Below are positions 1-12,780 of a DNA stretch of 64,000 bases, piece by piece; the stretch's first letter is position 1, and the number at the start of each line of letters is the position of its first letter. The position numbers and the translations under genes were made by a program. Origin of the DNA: Callipepla californica brunnescens (lineage: Eukaryota > Chordata > Aves > Galliformes > Odontophoridae); NCBI GenBank assembly GCA_023055505.1, contig JALIRH010000001.1:95386530-95450529 (forward strand), written 5' to 3'. Below the pieces are notes generated by a model. That model made no database searches, had not been told where the DNA came from, and saw only the letters and a program-made list of their open reading frames with translations.

Positions 1-3000
1 AGATGAAGAAAAGAATTAATTCAAAATAAAAATGTGATCAATTTGTTATTAACTGATTCTTCCTCTTCACCTTTGATTATTTAAAAAAAATATATATACA
101 CACTATATATTATTTATATATTATATTATATATTATGTACATATCTAATATTTACATATATATAATACATTATATATTATTATATATATTATTACTATAT
201 GTATATATATTATTTCCACTTTCTTTTTCTCATAGTTTCGTGTTGATTGATGATTTGAAACAATGAATTGTGACTGCCATGGAAAAGCTCCACTGCACAA
301 TCCTGACTGCTCTTCTACTTGCTACCTGTTACTGGATTAGTTTATAATATGAAAATAGAGAGTTTTGTTCACGCAGAGTGATCTAGTGAGCTTACCCTAA
401 TGACTTAGATTAATTTATAATGATACACTGAATGTTGTATATGTCACCTTTCATATGTTTTCTTTTTTTACTCCACAGAGCAGATACATTTTTGGAAGAA
501 GCAATGCATGTACAGAGAATACTACTTCATTGTTCACATGATGTCTAAGTCATTTATCAGTTATACTGGCTGTGATATTATGATGAAGAATCTTCTAGTC
601 ATATTATATGCTTGATGAATTTAACAGTAGTAATAACATTTATTTAAAGATATTCCAATAAAGAAGCAAAAAAATGCGGATTAATTTGTCATAAGTTGAA
701 GTTATTTCCTCTTCAAATATAAGCGTATGGAGGGAGGTGGAGAAACAACCAAATAAATAGCTTCATGATTTGAAATTTTGATATTTCTTCTGAGAAGCAA
801 CAATGGGAAGGAGGAGTGAGCTGAATCTGAAAGAACACTATCCTTCCGATGCTTGTCTAGGCCATACCTAATTGCAGCATACATTATGTATTAAGAATGA
901 AATCTGTTTACGTCACATATCAAATTTTAAGCATATAAAGAAGCATTAGGATACATGAGAGCAGAAGATGATATATTAAAAACAAGCAAACAAACAAACA
1001 AAACATGTATATGTTCCAAAACAACAATAATATGGAATAAAAATCACTGCAGAAATGAAGTTGTTGTCTTAAGATTCTACAGTGTTCTCATTATACTCAA
1101 TATCTTATCTTCATCTGATCATTATATTAGAGCTTTTGAAGACAAATTCTTATTCTCTTCCCTTAAATATAAATAAGATCAGAAGCACTTCTTGTTTTTC
1201 AAGTGTTCTCTTAATATATTTTTGTCCTAAGTATTTGCTCAACATTACAAAAAAAAAAGAAAACAAGAGCAACAACAAAAACACAGCATGACCAAAAAAA
1301 AAAAAAAAAAAGGAAAAAAGAAAGAAACATAAAACAACTATCTTTCCCCAAAACAAAATGTTAACGAGGTAAGCAAGATGCATGCAATTGATGTCAGATT
1401 TCCAAATCAAGAGGCTTAGATAAACTGTGACTAGGCATCCAAAGTTTGGTTAACTGAACTTGTTAGATAGGCAGAACAAACTCAGTATAACTCAGAAAAA
1501 GGGCAGAAAGAGCATTTGGAAGCAAAAAATAACTCACTGTGTTGTCTTACCCCTTCGGAGAAAGCTACATGCTTTGTAGCTTAGATAACATTTCACTCCA
1601 CATTTATCAGTATCGTATTGGATCTCTGTTTTCTTGTTAATGGTTGCAATATACGGTATGTTTTTCTAATCCAGTGATGTAATATGAAAACTTAAAAGTG
1701 AATATATTACTCATCATAAATTACTGAATAAGAAATGAAAATAATGATAACAACAAATAATTTTTAACAACTACATAAATGCAGGATAGACCAATTATCT
1801 GAAAAAAGAAAAAGAAAGAAAAAAAAAAAAAGAACACAAAACAAGTATATACTATTATGTAGATACCATGACTGCTTCAGTTGTATATGTGGAACTAGAA
1901 TAGCCTTTATTGCTGTAAATTTAACTTTGAGCAAAACATTCACTGAAGAAATTGACATTCATCTAAGGTTCACTCACAATTGGGCTTAGCATCACAATAA
2001 TTTCAGTGAGAGGAAGCATTCAGATAGTTAAGATAGTATGCTGTACACTACAGAAGTATGTTAGAGGAATAAGGTTTTCTGTGTAATATAGATTTTGCAG
2101 ATCAGCTGGCTCAAAGACAAAGGGAAAAAAATGCATGGCAAGAGTGGAGGTGTAAGAAAAAGAAAGTCAGTGGAAATATATATATGGAAAAATCTCACCA
2201 ATATACGTGCTTAGCCTTAACATTTATTAAGTGTGACATTTCAACATTGGAAACCTACAACAATAAAATAAAACTGATATATTCAACTTAAGTTACTTGA
2301 GAAGAAGATACAGTTACTCATTTTTTCTAAGGAAGAAAAATCACCTTTTGTATAAATTTCTTAAACCTTATGTCTAGAGTCTTCCTATGTCAAAGATCTG
2401 GACCAAGTAAATTTAAAGATAGGTGACAAAATCCTTCATTATTAATTGGAAGTTTAAAACTTTAGAATAAATAAATAAATCACTCGCTTTAAAATTACTA
2501 CTTTCCTATTCAGAGGCAATATCCTCACGATTCACCTCAGAATCAGAGGAATAGATCTTTTTTACTTCAACATTCAGAACAAATTAAATCATACACCATG
2601 TATAGCATTACCATAAAAGAAGCATTACCACAAGCATTCAGTATGTGGCTATGGGAACATTGCCTCCAAACTCAGAAATAAGCCATGTTCTTATAAGGAG
2701 AGATATTTACTTATTAGGTCATTTAGGTTCCCATTTACAGCAGTCAAAATGTCTTTTTTTGTCCTTTGGTATTTCTTGTGAAATGTGTGAACTGGAAAGC
2801 CAGCACTGAATGGCTAAAGGCACTGGCAACCAAAAATTCCCCTGGCAAAATTTACCCAAATGTCAAACACACATTAAATAAGACGTAGGATGTTAAGAAA
2901 ACATCAGTCATAGAATTCTTAGTGGGTGAAGAATGGCATAAAACAGTTTGTTTCTCAGTGCCTTAATGCCTTAATGAAATAGGTATTCTGTACTAAAAAT

Positions 3001-6000
3001 GTTAGGGATAAACAATGTTCTTACAATTTAAACAGACTCCAGATCTTTCAATTTATCTCAGATTTAAAATATAGTATTCTTCTTTCCTTTGTTTATTTGT
3101 TTACAGTTACATTTAGTAGCTGCTCTACAACCTTGGAAATAAAGTGATGTCACAAGATAGAAATTGGAATCTTGACAACTGCAGTACACTGTGTCACATT
3201 AAAGGGTTTCTCTGTATGAAACAGAGTGGAGTATGCTATGCAGTGGTCTGCTTGTGCCATGTCCATCATAAGCAGTCATTTTTGTCATTACAACTGAAAT
3301 CTTTTCATTGTCACAGTAATATTATCAGCTTTCATTTTAAGTAACTGAGTGACATTGTTCTTCATGAGAGTCATTTTTGCCAGTAGAAAAACAACATTGA
3401 AGTGTAGAGCTGTGTCATATTTCTACAGGATGAAACTACTGTTCTGCACAGTATGATTGCAGGAATTTATAAGAAGTGATCTGTCCAAATTTTGCTGCTG
3501 TGGTGATTTCTAACAGCTGATAGCATAAGTAACCACACGTATTTCATTTTTTGATAAAGAGCACTGCACAGTCCACAAATATATACACGTTTTTCTTACA
3601 TTTTTTGATCCTCTATCCTATGATTACATGTTTAATTCAGTTACCAAACATAGAGGAACACAGAGGAAGAGAGACAAAGAAAACTGTTCTGTCAGGTTGT
3701 CTTTCTGCAATCAGAAATCCTGCAATGTTACAGTAACAAAGTAATCTCATATCATTAACTTAGTTGGCACCTAGTAAGTTTGTAAATCTGATTCAGTCTC
3801 TGAACTACTTTGTAAAAGCTTCTGTATTTTGCATGTACTATTTACTTTTTGAAGTCAATATTTCTTTGCTCAGCTGTGAGCTGAGTTCTATATTCTCTTG
3901 CTACCTTCTTTAGAGAGCCAAGGTTATTATTACTTTTTTTACTGTAATAGCTCTCTGCTGCCCGGCAGCCCCTAACCACCTCAATTTCCTTTGCTTCTCA
4001 AGACATAAGATTGGAAACTGACATTGCTGCAACTTTCACATGCTCGTTGAACCTGAAAGGCAAAGAAGACCTTGTTAAACGCCTCAGACAGACAGAGACA
4101 AAAAAAAATTAAAAAAAAAGATCTGAAATGTAGCAAGAAGTCCATCATTACCCAATGTACTAAGACAGCAATCAAACTACAGTTCAGAAAGAAAATGACA
4201 GAAACATGGTCCAAGAAGTACTACACAGATTCTATGCATGGAAATCTAAGGGTAACAAGACTCAGAAAGATGTAAATAGAATAAAATATCTTAAAACTAT
4301 TATATTGTATCTCTGTCTCAGATTGTTAAATAAATTCTAAATGATTTTAAAATAATTATAAATGTGGTTTATTAATATAATCACTGAAAAGATAACATCA
4401 TAATCTGTTAACATTTCAATGTTTGATTTTATTTTTGTAGGTATATTTTTAGCAAAGCAACAGAAAATTAATGTTTTTCCATTACTAGTCTTTATATAAG
4501 ATTTCACAGCTTAGAATAAAACACGTAGTAATTTGAATATTTATTTCAAGATACCACCTACCTGATCAATAGATGTTTTCCAGTGTTTTTCAGTGATCAG
4601 GGATTAGGGTAACGAGAAAATTTGTTTAATTCTGGCATTTTCACAAATGTTTCACACTGCCTTTTCACACAGTAAATCACAGGCATAATTTCTCATAAAA
4701 ACTGGAAAAATTTCCTGCTATGCACCTGCAACTTTCCAGTGCATTGCAAACAGTCTTAATAGAATCTCAAAATAAATTCAAGGTCAATTGGAGGTAGATG
4801 CCTAATGTAGGATGAGCTGAATCAACCTTTAAATTACTGTGAGACTTGACTAAATTTCATCTGTTTGCTTACGGCTCTTTCTGTGAGTCTCTTCTTGGAC
4901 TGTTCCTTATTACCTTGTCTAATAAGTGTCTCATAACTTATGTCAGTAATGCTTATGTTTAAAGTCTGATAGGACTGACTAGCTGGTTCCATAAACTAAA
5001 ATGGTTGGAGTACCAGTTAGACTTGATAACATTCCCACTGACTTGTTCCGCAGAGAAGCCTGTCTAACATTATGCACATATATCCTACGTGTTACACAAT
5101 TACTGATACTCCTGCTGATGGGAACATCTTAAAAGTTTTGTTAAATTTAAAGAGAAAATTTTAGTGCTGTATTCAATTGCTTTCATCTAAAAACATTTCC
5201 TTGTAGTTTTGTAGGAGCCTTGTGATGGTAAATCTTCCTTTCTCCTTCTGGAAACAACTATGGAGAATCCTGAGACTTTTTTAACAATTTTCACATTTTT
5301 TTAAGTTTTTCTTCTCACATTCTTAAGAGAATGAGATAGTGGCCTTGAAAGTCCACTGTATTTAGGTTTTATTCCAAGATATTAAGTTTTGCCTTAAGCT
5401 GCAGACAGGAAAATGCTGGCAGTCAGGCATAGAGACCGAGATGAGATATCTATAACAGTTCTGTCCTCATTACTGATTGGAATATTTATTTTAATCTACC
5501 CATTTACAAAAGCATTCCTGTGTTTTCAGCAGTGATGCTGTTCTGCCTAAGGGTGAAATCCAAAGGCAAACTGATGTGAGTGAGTGAGTAGGTAGAATAA
5601 GATTACAAAGAAAAGCATGCTGTGATACAGACGGACTCCACTGAGGTGGAACAGAAACAAGGAAAAGGAGAATGTAGATGACAATTGTTCTTGAGGGGGA
5701 GGTGAACAAAAAGATATAATATTTATAATTTTTCTCTTACTTGTAACTATTTGCCAAATCGAAAAACTGAAAAATCTCATGATGTATAAAAGTACCTTAT
5801 TTTCTTTTTTTACTCAAAGAAGTATAAGATATTTAAGAACTAATGTGTGTGACAAACCTCCTCTTAACTTATTCCTTAAATATTGCAGTTCTGTTATATA
5901 TGCCTGTCAATTTATAATGGATTTATTTCCTTTACTTTTCAAAATCAGACAGCTTCTCTGAATAAAGCCTGGCTGTTAGCACATATATTTGGGAATTATG

Positions 6001-9000
6001 TAATATATATTATTTATATATCATGATATCAATATATATCATTACATTTAATGGCGTAAGTTACATAGCAAACATTTATTAAAAATGCATATTTTATATT
6101 AGATGATGATAATATATTAATATATAATATTTATGTGTGTACAAATATGTATGCTATCTTAATGTTCTGAAATCAACCTGGAAAACTTGAACTAACCTTC
6201 TAACTTACCACTTTATTTTGAAATTATCTGTCTTGAAGATAATACTTTTATCCAATTCTTACATAAATAATACTCACAGATATCTGAATTTCTAATAGAT
6301 TTAATATCTTCTTTGTAAGTTCAACAAACTTTTGAATTACTACAAAAATATATATTTTATAAAAATATAATTTATCTCAGTTGCTTTGCTTTGTGTGTTC
6401 ATGATCTCCTTATTGAACCAAGAGTGGAAGTACCTAAAAAATTAAATATAACCATCAAAGTGACATCTACATGACTTCAAATTCTTTCATTTTATTCTTT
6501 GCATCTTATTTATTATTTGAAACCTTAGACAGAAATTAAAATCAAAGACTTGGAGAAGAGACAAAAGGTAATATATATGTAGCTGTATTCCATGAGAGGA
6601 ATGTTTCTTCTGTGCATCTCTAATTAATTACAGGATATTCTTTTACTGCTCTTCTTTCTATAAAATTTTTACAGCAATTTGTTGACACAATAATGTGTCA
6701 TTCTCTCTTCCATAATTTTTAGATATACAGGTAGTAATTCTAGTAATATGTAGACAGAAGTTCCAGCAAACTTGGAAAAACACTGACAAAGGATCAAACA
6801 ACATTGCTTGAAAGGCAATTATTCAAATGCAACTACACTAAACTTACCAGATTGGGCTAAACTGAATACGAAGAAATATTTGAAGTATTATATTTAGATT
6901 TTTCCATCCAATTTGCATGGTAGATGATAGGATTCACCGTTAATCTATTGGCAACATACTAAGTTTTCTCAGTGATATTAAGAACATCATGTTCTTTATG
7001 CCAGAAGAGTTTATTAGTTATAATTCTTTATATTATACTATATTATGCTATCTTAATATTATACTGTATTATATTATACTCTAAAAATAAATCACTGGCT
7101 GACATTTCTTAATCAACAAATTTCAAGGCTTGGCCTGGAAATTAATGGGAACAGCAAAGAAGAAGTTAGAAACTCTTTTCTAAATCCATTTTTGGACCCA
7201 GTTTCTATCTGAATTTTTAATATTACATCTGGTAATTAGGCAAATTTTAAAAATTCCAAACATATTCAAAATAACATTACAGTAATGCCAAAGTGTCTCA
7301 ATTTCTCCCAGGATATGAATAAAAGAAATCTGAATCTTAAAGTGCTGCAGCTAGATTGAGCAGCCTTTTTTCCTCAGAAACTGTGGACTTCATAACAGAG
7401 TCAACAAAGTGCTGTCTCTGCGACCCCATCCATGCCCTAAATGAGGGGATGAGTAGATATTTCTGCTAATGCACTACACTGAAAGAACTGAAGGCCACCA
7501 GGTCCTCAGGAGTGGAATGCATATGCTTTTCTTTCCTTGCTTAAGGGTGGAACTCCATAGCGTGGTACCATAATATTACAGTATAATCTGTACAGCAGAA
7601 GAGCCAGGAGCTACATAGCCCAGTAATAATCTTGGGAGGAAATTTTCCCCTGGCTTCCAGAATACCTAGGCAAAATACAGAGTTCAGGGTCATCTTTTCT
7701 GGATTCCCTATCAATGCACTCAGAAGAGATGTGTAGACTAGTGTGTGACTTTTCCTTCTTAATTGTAATTTGGCAGATGACAAGCTGATTTGCTTCTTTT
7801 CTCAGACAAAATGGAAATGGAAGTGGATATGGAGTAATTATGTCTAAAATAAGATAGGAAGAGTGCTAAAACTCATAGGGATTACAAAGTCTCAGGCCCT
7901 GTTCCTATTTAATTCTTAGTGTATGGTCTCTATATTGTTTAAAAAGTGGATTATTTAAAAATGTAAGATAGAAGAAATTAGTAGAGATTACAAAGGAATT
8001 ATTACTCTATTGTTTATATATTTTTCCAGGTCTTGTATTCAAGGAAGTTTTATTTTTACTATTGTCACACTTAGAATCCTGTTTATGGAAAACCAACAAA
8101 TCAAGCACTTTATATATATATATATCCATTAACAGACACAGAAACAGAGTCTTAAGTTCCAACTTCTTGCTACTACATCTGGTTCATTAAACATGAATCC
8201 ACTGAATCTTTAGTAGTATTATTGCATATAATAACTGCCTATAATCATATAGTAAAATATTTACAAATGATAGGTCAATAGACTACTTGTTCTATTTAAG
8301 ATTGTGGGCTTTTAACATTTGCTTAGACTTATAATTACTGTCCTTATATAAAAATAAATGATCTTAAAATAAAACTGCAGGTAACCAGTACCTGAGGTAT
8401 TCAGTTTACAGGATATCAAATATTATAAAACAAATGATTCAGTACTAATGCTAATCTCATTTCACTAATACTGAAATTGTAACATACCTGGAACAAAAAA
8501 TTACACTTGAAAAAAATATATATGTGAAATTACATTTTAAATTACAAGTGTCTTGTTAAAGATCTGTCTCTAATCTGCAATTTCAGTTAACAAGTATCAC
8601 TGCTTCCATTAGCCAAAGAGTTTGGGGATTGTTAAGAGGTATTCTTTGCCTGAGGTAATTGTTATTTGGATAATGATCTATTTGGAAGCAATTGCAAGTG
8701 GTTCAGAAAGTAATTGGCACAATGAAGAAAATAATTTTATTGCAAATCAGACAACACAAATGGTAGCCTAGAGTCCAGGACATGAAAATTTGCCTTTACG
8801 AATGTGTTTAATTTACACATGAGTAATCCAGTGGCAAAGGCAAAGCTATCAGCTTGCTTTTTTTTGTTGTTGTTGTTCTCTGTTTTTTTTTCACTCTTGT
8901 TTTACATGCACTGAACACTGGTGATTTCCAAGTTTATAGAAGATTTTCAAGCCACACGCACATCCTCCTTTAATGTGAGATACAAGCAGTTTTCTTCCTA

Positions 9001-9035
9001 GTAGCAGGTACGTTGCTGTGTTATGGATCTAGGGT
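1..9035. other. AT-rich unique DNA, no gene seen
   Basis: About 9 kb without a recognisable gene or recognisable interspersed repeat. The ORFs present are 60-86 codons, AT-rich and without domain-like composition. The stretch holds a TA-rich block near its left end, A-rich runs near 1250-1330 and 1800-1830, and TA-rich patches near 6000-6130 and 7020-7080. A somewhat more GC-balanced patch at 7340-7760 could be an old repeat or a non-coding element, but I do not recognise it. Confidence 0.6.
81..215. repeat. TA-rich low-complexity block
   Basis: An imperfect run of TATATA, TATTA and ACATA units about 130 bases long. It is low-complexity DNA, not a defined tandem array with a constant unit. 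Confidence 0.85.
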
Positions 9036-9146
9036 AAAAACAGTGTTGACAACAAGCCAGTGTTTTAGCTGTTGATGAGCAGTGCTTACACTGTAAGTCA
9101 AGGACTGTTCAGATGTCTCACTCCACTCTGCCAGCAAGGAGGATGG
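9036..9146 (+). mobile_element. Fragment of an avian endogenous-retrovirus LTR
   Basis: The segment runs through GTTGACAACAAGCCAGTGTT, AGCAGTGCTTACACTG, GTCAAGGACTG and a CTCTGCCAGCAAGG motif in the order I recognise from a widespread bird LTR family. Only this internal portion is present. No TG start, CA end or target duplication can be seen, so it is a decayed fragment. The match is from memory of the family, so the exact family is unassigned. Confidence 0.5.
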
Positions 9147-10744
9147 ATATCCTCTGTATCCCTCCGTATGCTCTTAGTATGTTTACACAATTGAATATAC
9201 ACATGGATGCACAAAAACACATGCAAGCTATTAGCTAACCTATATTTAGATGTCTGTGTGAGGCTAAACATATTGATTGCAGAATTTATAAAAACCAGGA
9301 ATTAAATACTGTTGCCAATATTAACAAGGACAAAATGTAATGAATTTAATTTGAAAAATGGACACAGGGAAAGAAAAAAATAGAGTGTGTCCCTAAAATC
9401 AATAAGATCGATTAAATTTTATATGTCTTTCTGCTTTTAGTAGCCTTAGATGGATACATATGGCAACCTACAGCATATGCATTTTAAGAATAAAAGTTTT
9501 TCAAGGATGAAAAACTGACTGTGATCAGCATACTTCTTTTTCCTATGTCTTTGGATAATCTCATTCTCCTTGACCCAGTTATTTTTCCTAGTTGATATGC
9601 AAATAGAACCACTTATTAAAACATCTTGTCAATACTCTTTATAACTTCCTTTTTTTTTTCTTTTTTTTTTTTTTTGAGAAAAAAAATAGCTTGTTTAATT
9701 AAAGAGAATGTTTAATTGAACAGTGAAAAAGAAGATGCTTGTTTAAGAAATTGGAAATGCAAACTCTTCTCATTAATATATATATATATATATATATATA
9801 CATATTAAAATTAGTGGAGAAAATAAGTAGGTAACAAAATTTTCAGCTTTAAAGGTTGTTAAGAAAATTAGCCCCAAAACATCTACTTTCAAGTGTGCTT
9901 TGCACTGAGAACAGTGTTCAAGGTTGTTCTGAAGATCTAGGTGGATCTCTGATAGACCTAATCATAGAATAATGACTGTGTCTTTTTTAGTCCAAGAAGG
10001 ATTTGAAGGATGTAAATTATGAGTGCAGGACATTTCCTCATCCTGAACAAAGTGTTGTGCACAGAACATTGCCCAAAAAATACAGAAGGCATGTTATCCT
10101 CTATTCCCATCTACTCTCTTTTATAAGAGTTTAGCACTTCTTTTCAATTCTGCATCACAGTGTCACCTCTGTGGGGTAGAAAAGTTCCTCTCCAAGCCCA
10201 AGGGGAGCCAACCAAAAGAATTAATTAGCATACTTAGTAAAATCAACTTGTAAAACAAAACAAAACAAGGAGATGATGCATCCTATCTGTCCACACATAC
10301 AGTTTGTAATTTATAGGTATTACTTTCTTTCTAAAAATCAAATTAAAAATTAGCAAAAAAAAAGTATAATTCAATATTTATAAATAGTATAAGTATTTCT
10401 AAAACTATGAAATAAAACTTATTCAAGTTAATGGTAGAGCTGGCCACCTGAAGTATTGAAATTGGCTTCATTTATTGATAGCAGTTTAATACTTCCCTAA
10501 CATTCTAAAAGTAGAGGATATTCAACAAGCAAAAGAATTTGTTGCTATTGTTTAACATGGCATCGTTGAAATGAGAAAGAAATTGATAAGAATATTAACT
10601 GTTTGCTGTGTGCTAATTGTTCCCTGGCAAGAGGCAAAAAGTTCATTAAACTGTGAAAATCTTAGAGATGGCATTGTTATTATTCATAAAATGCTATTGT
10701 TAACTTCAAAATAGAATAAGGAACACAGTCATACATTTTGATGG
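9147..10744. other. AT-rich unique DNA, no gene seen
   Basis: No gene or recognisable mobile element. It contains a T-run followed by an A-run near 9650-9688 and a perfect (TA)n microsatellite at 9776-9801. Confidence 0.6.
9776..9801. repeat. (TA)n microsatellite
   Basis: About 13 uninterrupted TA units. Alternating TA runs like this are length-variable and common in AT-rich vertebrate DNA. Confidence 0.9.
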
Positions 10745-12780
10745 AGAGTGGCTTGGCAACCACATTTGCCAACTCCCTCAGTACTCTAGGATGCAATCCA
10801 TCAGATCCCATAGAGTTTTGAGCATGCAGCTTTCAGAGCAGATCCAAAACCATCCTGTCATGGATTATACAGGGCCTATTCTGTTCCACATCCTTATCTT
10901 CCAGTGCAAGGAGTTGTGTGCCCAGGAGCAACTAGTCTTACTATTAAAGACCGAGGCAAAGAATGCATTTGTCTTGATCCTTGGTTACTGTGTTCCCTTC
11001 TGCATCCAACAAGGCATGGAGATTCTCCCTAGCCTTCCTCTTACTGCTGGTGCATTTATAGAAATATTTATTGTTGTCTTTCACCTTAGTGGCCAAGTTC
11101 AGTTCCAGCTGGGCTTTGGCCTTTCTAATTTTCTTCTGACACAGCTTCACAACATATCTTTTCCTCATACACAGCTTACCCCCTCTTCCAAAGACCATAG
11201 ACTTCCCTTTTGTGCCTCAGTTCCAGCCAAAGGTCTCTGTTCAGCCAGACTGATCTCCTTCCCCATTGTCTTCCAAGACTTGAGGATGAAAGGTGCTCCT
11301 GCACCTTTAGAATAACTTCCTTAAAATATTCCAGGCTTTCCTGGGCTCCCATGCCCACCTGAACTAGTTTCCAAGGGACTCTCTCAACCATGGTCCAAAA
11401 GACACCAAAAGCTGCCTTCCGGAAGTCCAAGGTGGCTGATTCCACTCAGCGCCTCAACAAGGACTGAAAAATCTATCATTTCATGATCAATTTGCCCCAG
11501 ACAGCCTCCAACCTTTACATCCCCCACAAGACCTTCTCGTTAACAAACAACAGATCCAGGATTTTGCTTCCCCTTGTTGGATCCTTTACCAACTGTGTCA
11601 GGAAGTTAACTCACACACACTCTAGGAACCTCTGGGACTGTTCCCTTTCTGCTATGTTATAATTCCAGAAGATGTCTGGGAAGTTGAAGTTCCCCAGGGG
11701 AACAAGGAGTATAGACCACGAGACTTGATCCAACTGTCTCTAAAGTTTCTTATCTACCTCTTCATCCTCGTTGGGCAGCCTGTAGAAGACTCCCACAGTA
11801 ATGTCATTCTTATTGGACTTTGTTTTGATTCTGACCCATAAGCTCTCTCTCAACCCTATCATCACCATCACTGATTTCCAGACTTCTGCAGTTTTTCTTA
11901 ACATAGAGGTCCGCATCACTGCCTTTCCTATCTCTTAAAAAGCTGGCATTCATCCATCATAGTACTATGCCTGTGTGAGTCATCCAACCATGGTTCTATA
12001 ATGGCAACTCCATTACAGTTTTCCATCAGCACAATGGCCTCCTGCTCCTCCTGTTTGCTATCTATGCTGTGTGCATTTGTGTAAATTCACATGACCTGGG
12101 TCACCTGTTGAGTGGGAGAAGCCCTAGTATCCTCTTGACCATACTCAAGTGTTTCTGTAGTAACCAACCTCACACCAAACCTTGTGTTCTTTCTACATAA
12201 AGGTGTGCCAACCTCATTCATCAAAACACAAGTCAGCGGGATCTTACCAGCACGTCCCCCTCCCACAAGCACTGGTATGTTACATACTTGTTCCTTTCTA
12301 GTGGCCCCAGTTTCAGCCTCATCCTCCTTCATACCTAGTTTAAAGCTCTATCAATGAACCTTGCCAACCCCCATCATAAAACCCCTTTCCACTGGTGGGA
12401 TAAGCTATTCCCATTGGTTGCCAACAGGTCTGGTCTCATGTAACAGGCCTGGTCTCATGTAAATCAAGCTGAGGTCAAAAAACCCAAACCTCTGTCGAGC
12501 ATTCCATGCTCAGAGCCAAGTATTAATCTGTTGGCCCATTGTGTTCAGTTCCTCACCATTCCCTATAACTGGAGAGAAAGAGAACATGACTTGTGCTCCC
12601 AAAACCCTGCCCAGTCACCCCACAGTCTTCTCCATGCCTGGTGATGCATCCTGCCCTCCCTGAGGCTCTTTGTAAAGGTTGTGAGTGCAGTCGCGGTTGC
12701 CTCAGCCAAGCTCACACCAGGTCAGCAAACACTGCTTTAAAAGCTTCTAGTTGATTTGGTTAGTGTAGTTGCACGTCTGA
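10745..12780 (-). mobile_element. CR1 LINE fragment: endonuclease region to start of RT, broken
   Basis: Read on the minus strand this is part of CR1 ORF2, the protein that nicks target DNA and reverse-transcribes the element. From right to left: a poorly recognised 5' part (about 12780-12340); the ORF2 N-terminus (open 12332-12087); the endonuclease, with a block resembling the CR1 'TETWWDDSH' motif but reading IIEPWLDDSH near 11975-12010; the endonuclease end near 11470-11550 (GDVKVGGCLGQIDHEMIDF-like); and the linker to RT in two frames (11445-11176, 11198-10944, with KIRKAKAQLELNLA). The left edge lies at the first RT residues, reading like ELA..VAKPLSI. The frames are broken by shifts and stops. 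The RT catalytic core and 3' UTR are missing. Because target-primed insertion starts from the 3' end, that loss implies a later deletion or rearrangement. No promoter or function can be claimed. Confidence 0.85.

Noticed and set aside
10791..11315. 174-codon plus-strand ORF
   Set aside because: It is the antisense of the CR1 linker region; the minus strand carries the recognisable CR1 ORF2 residues.
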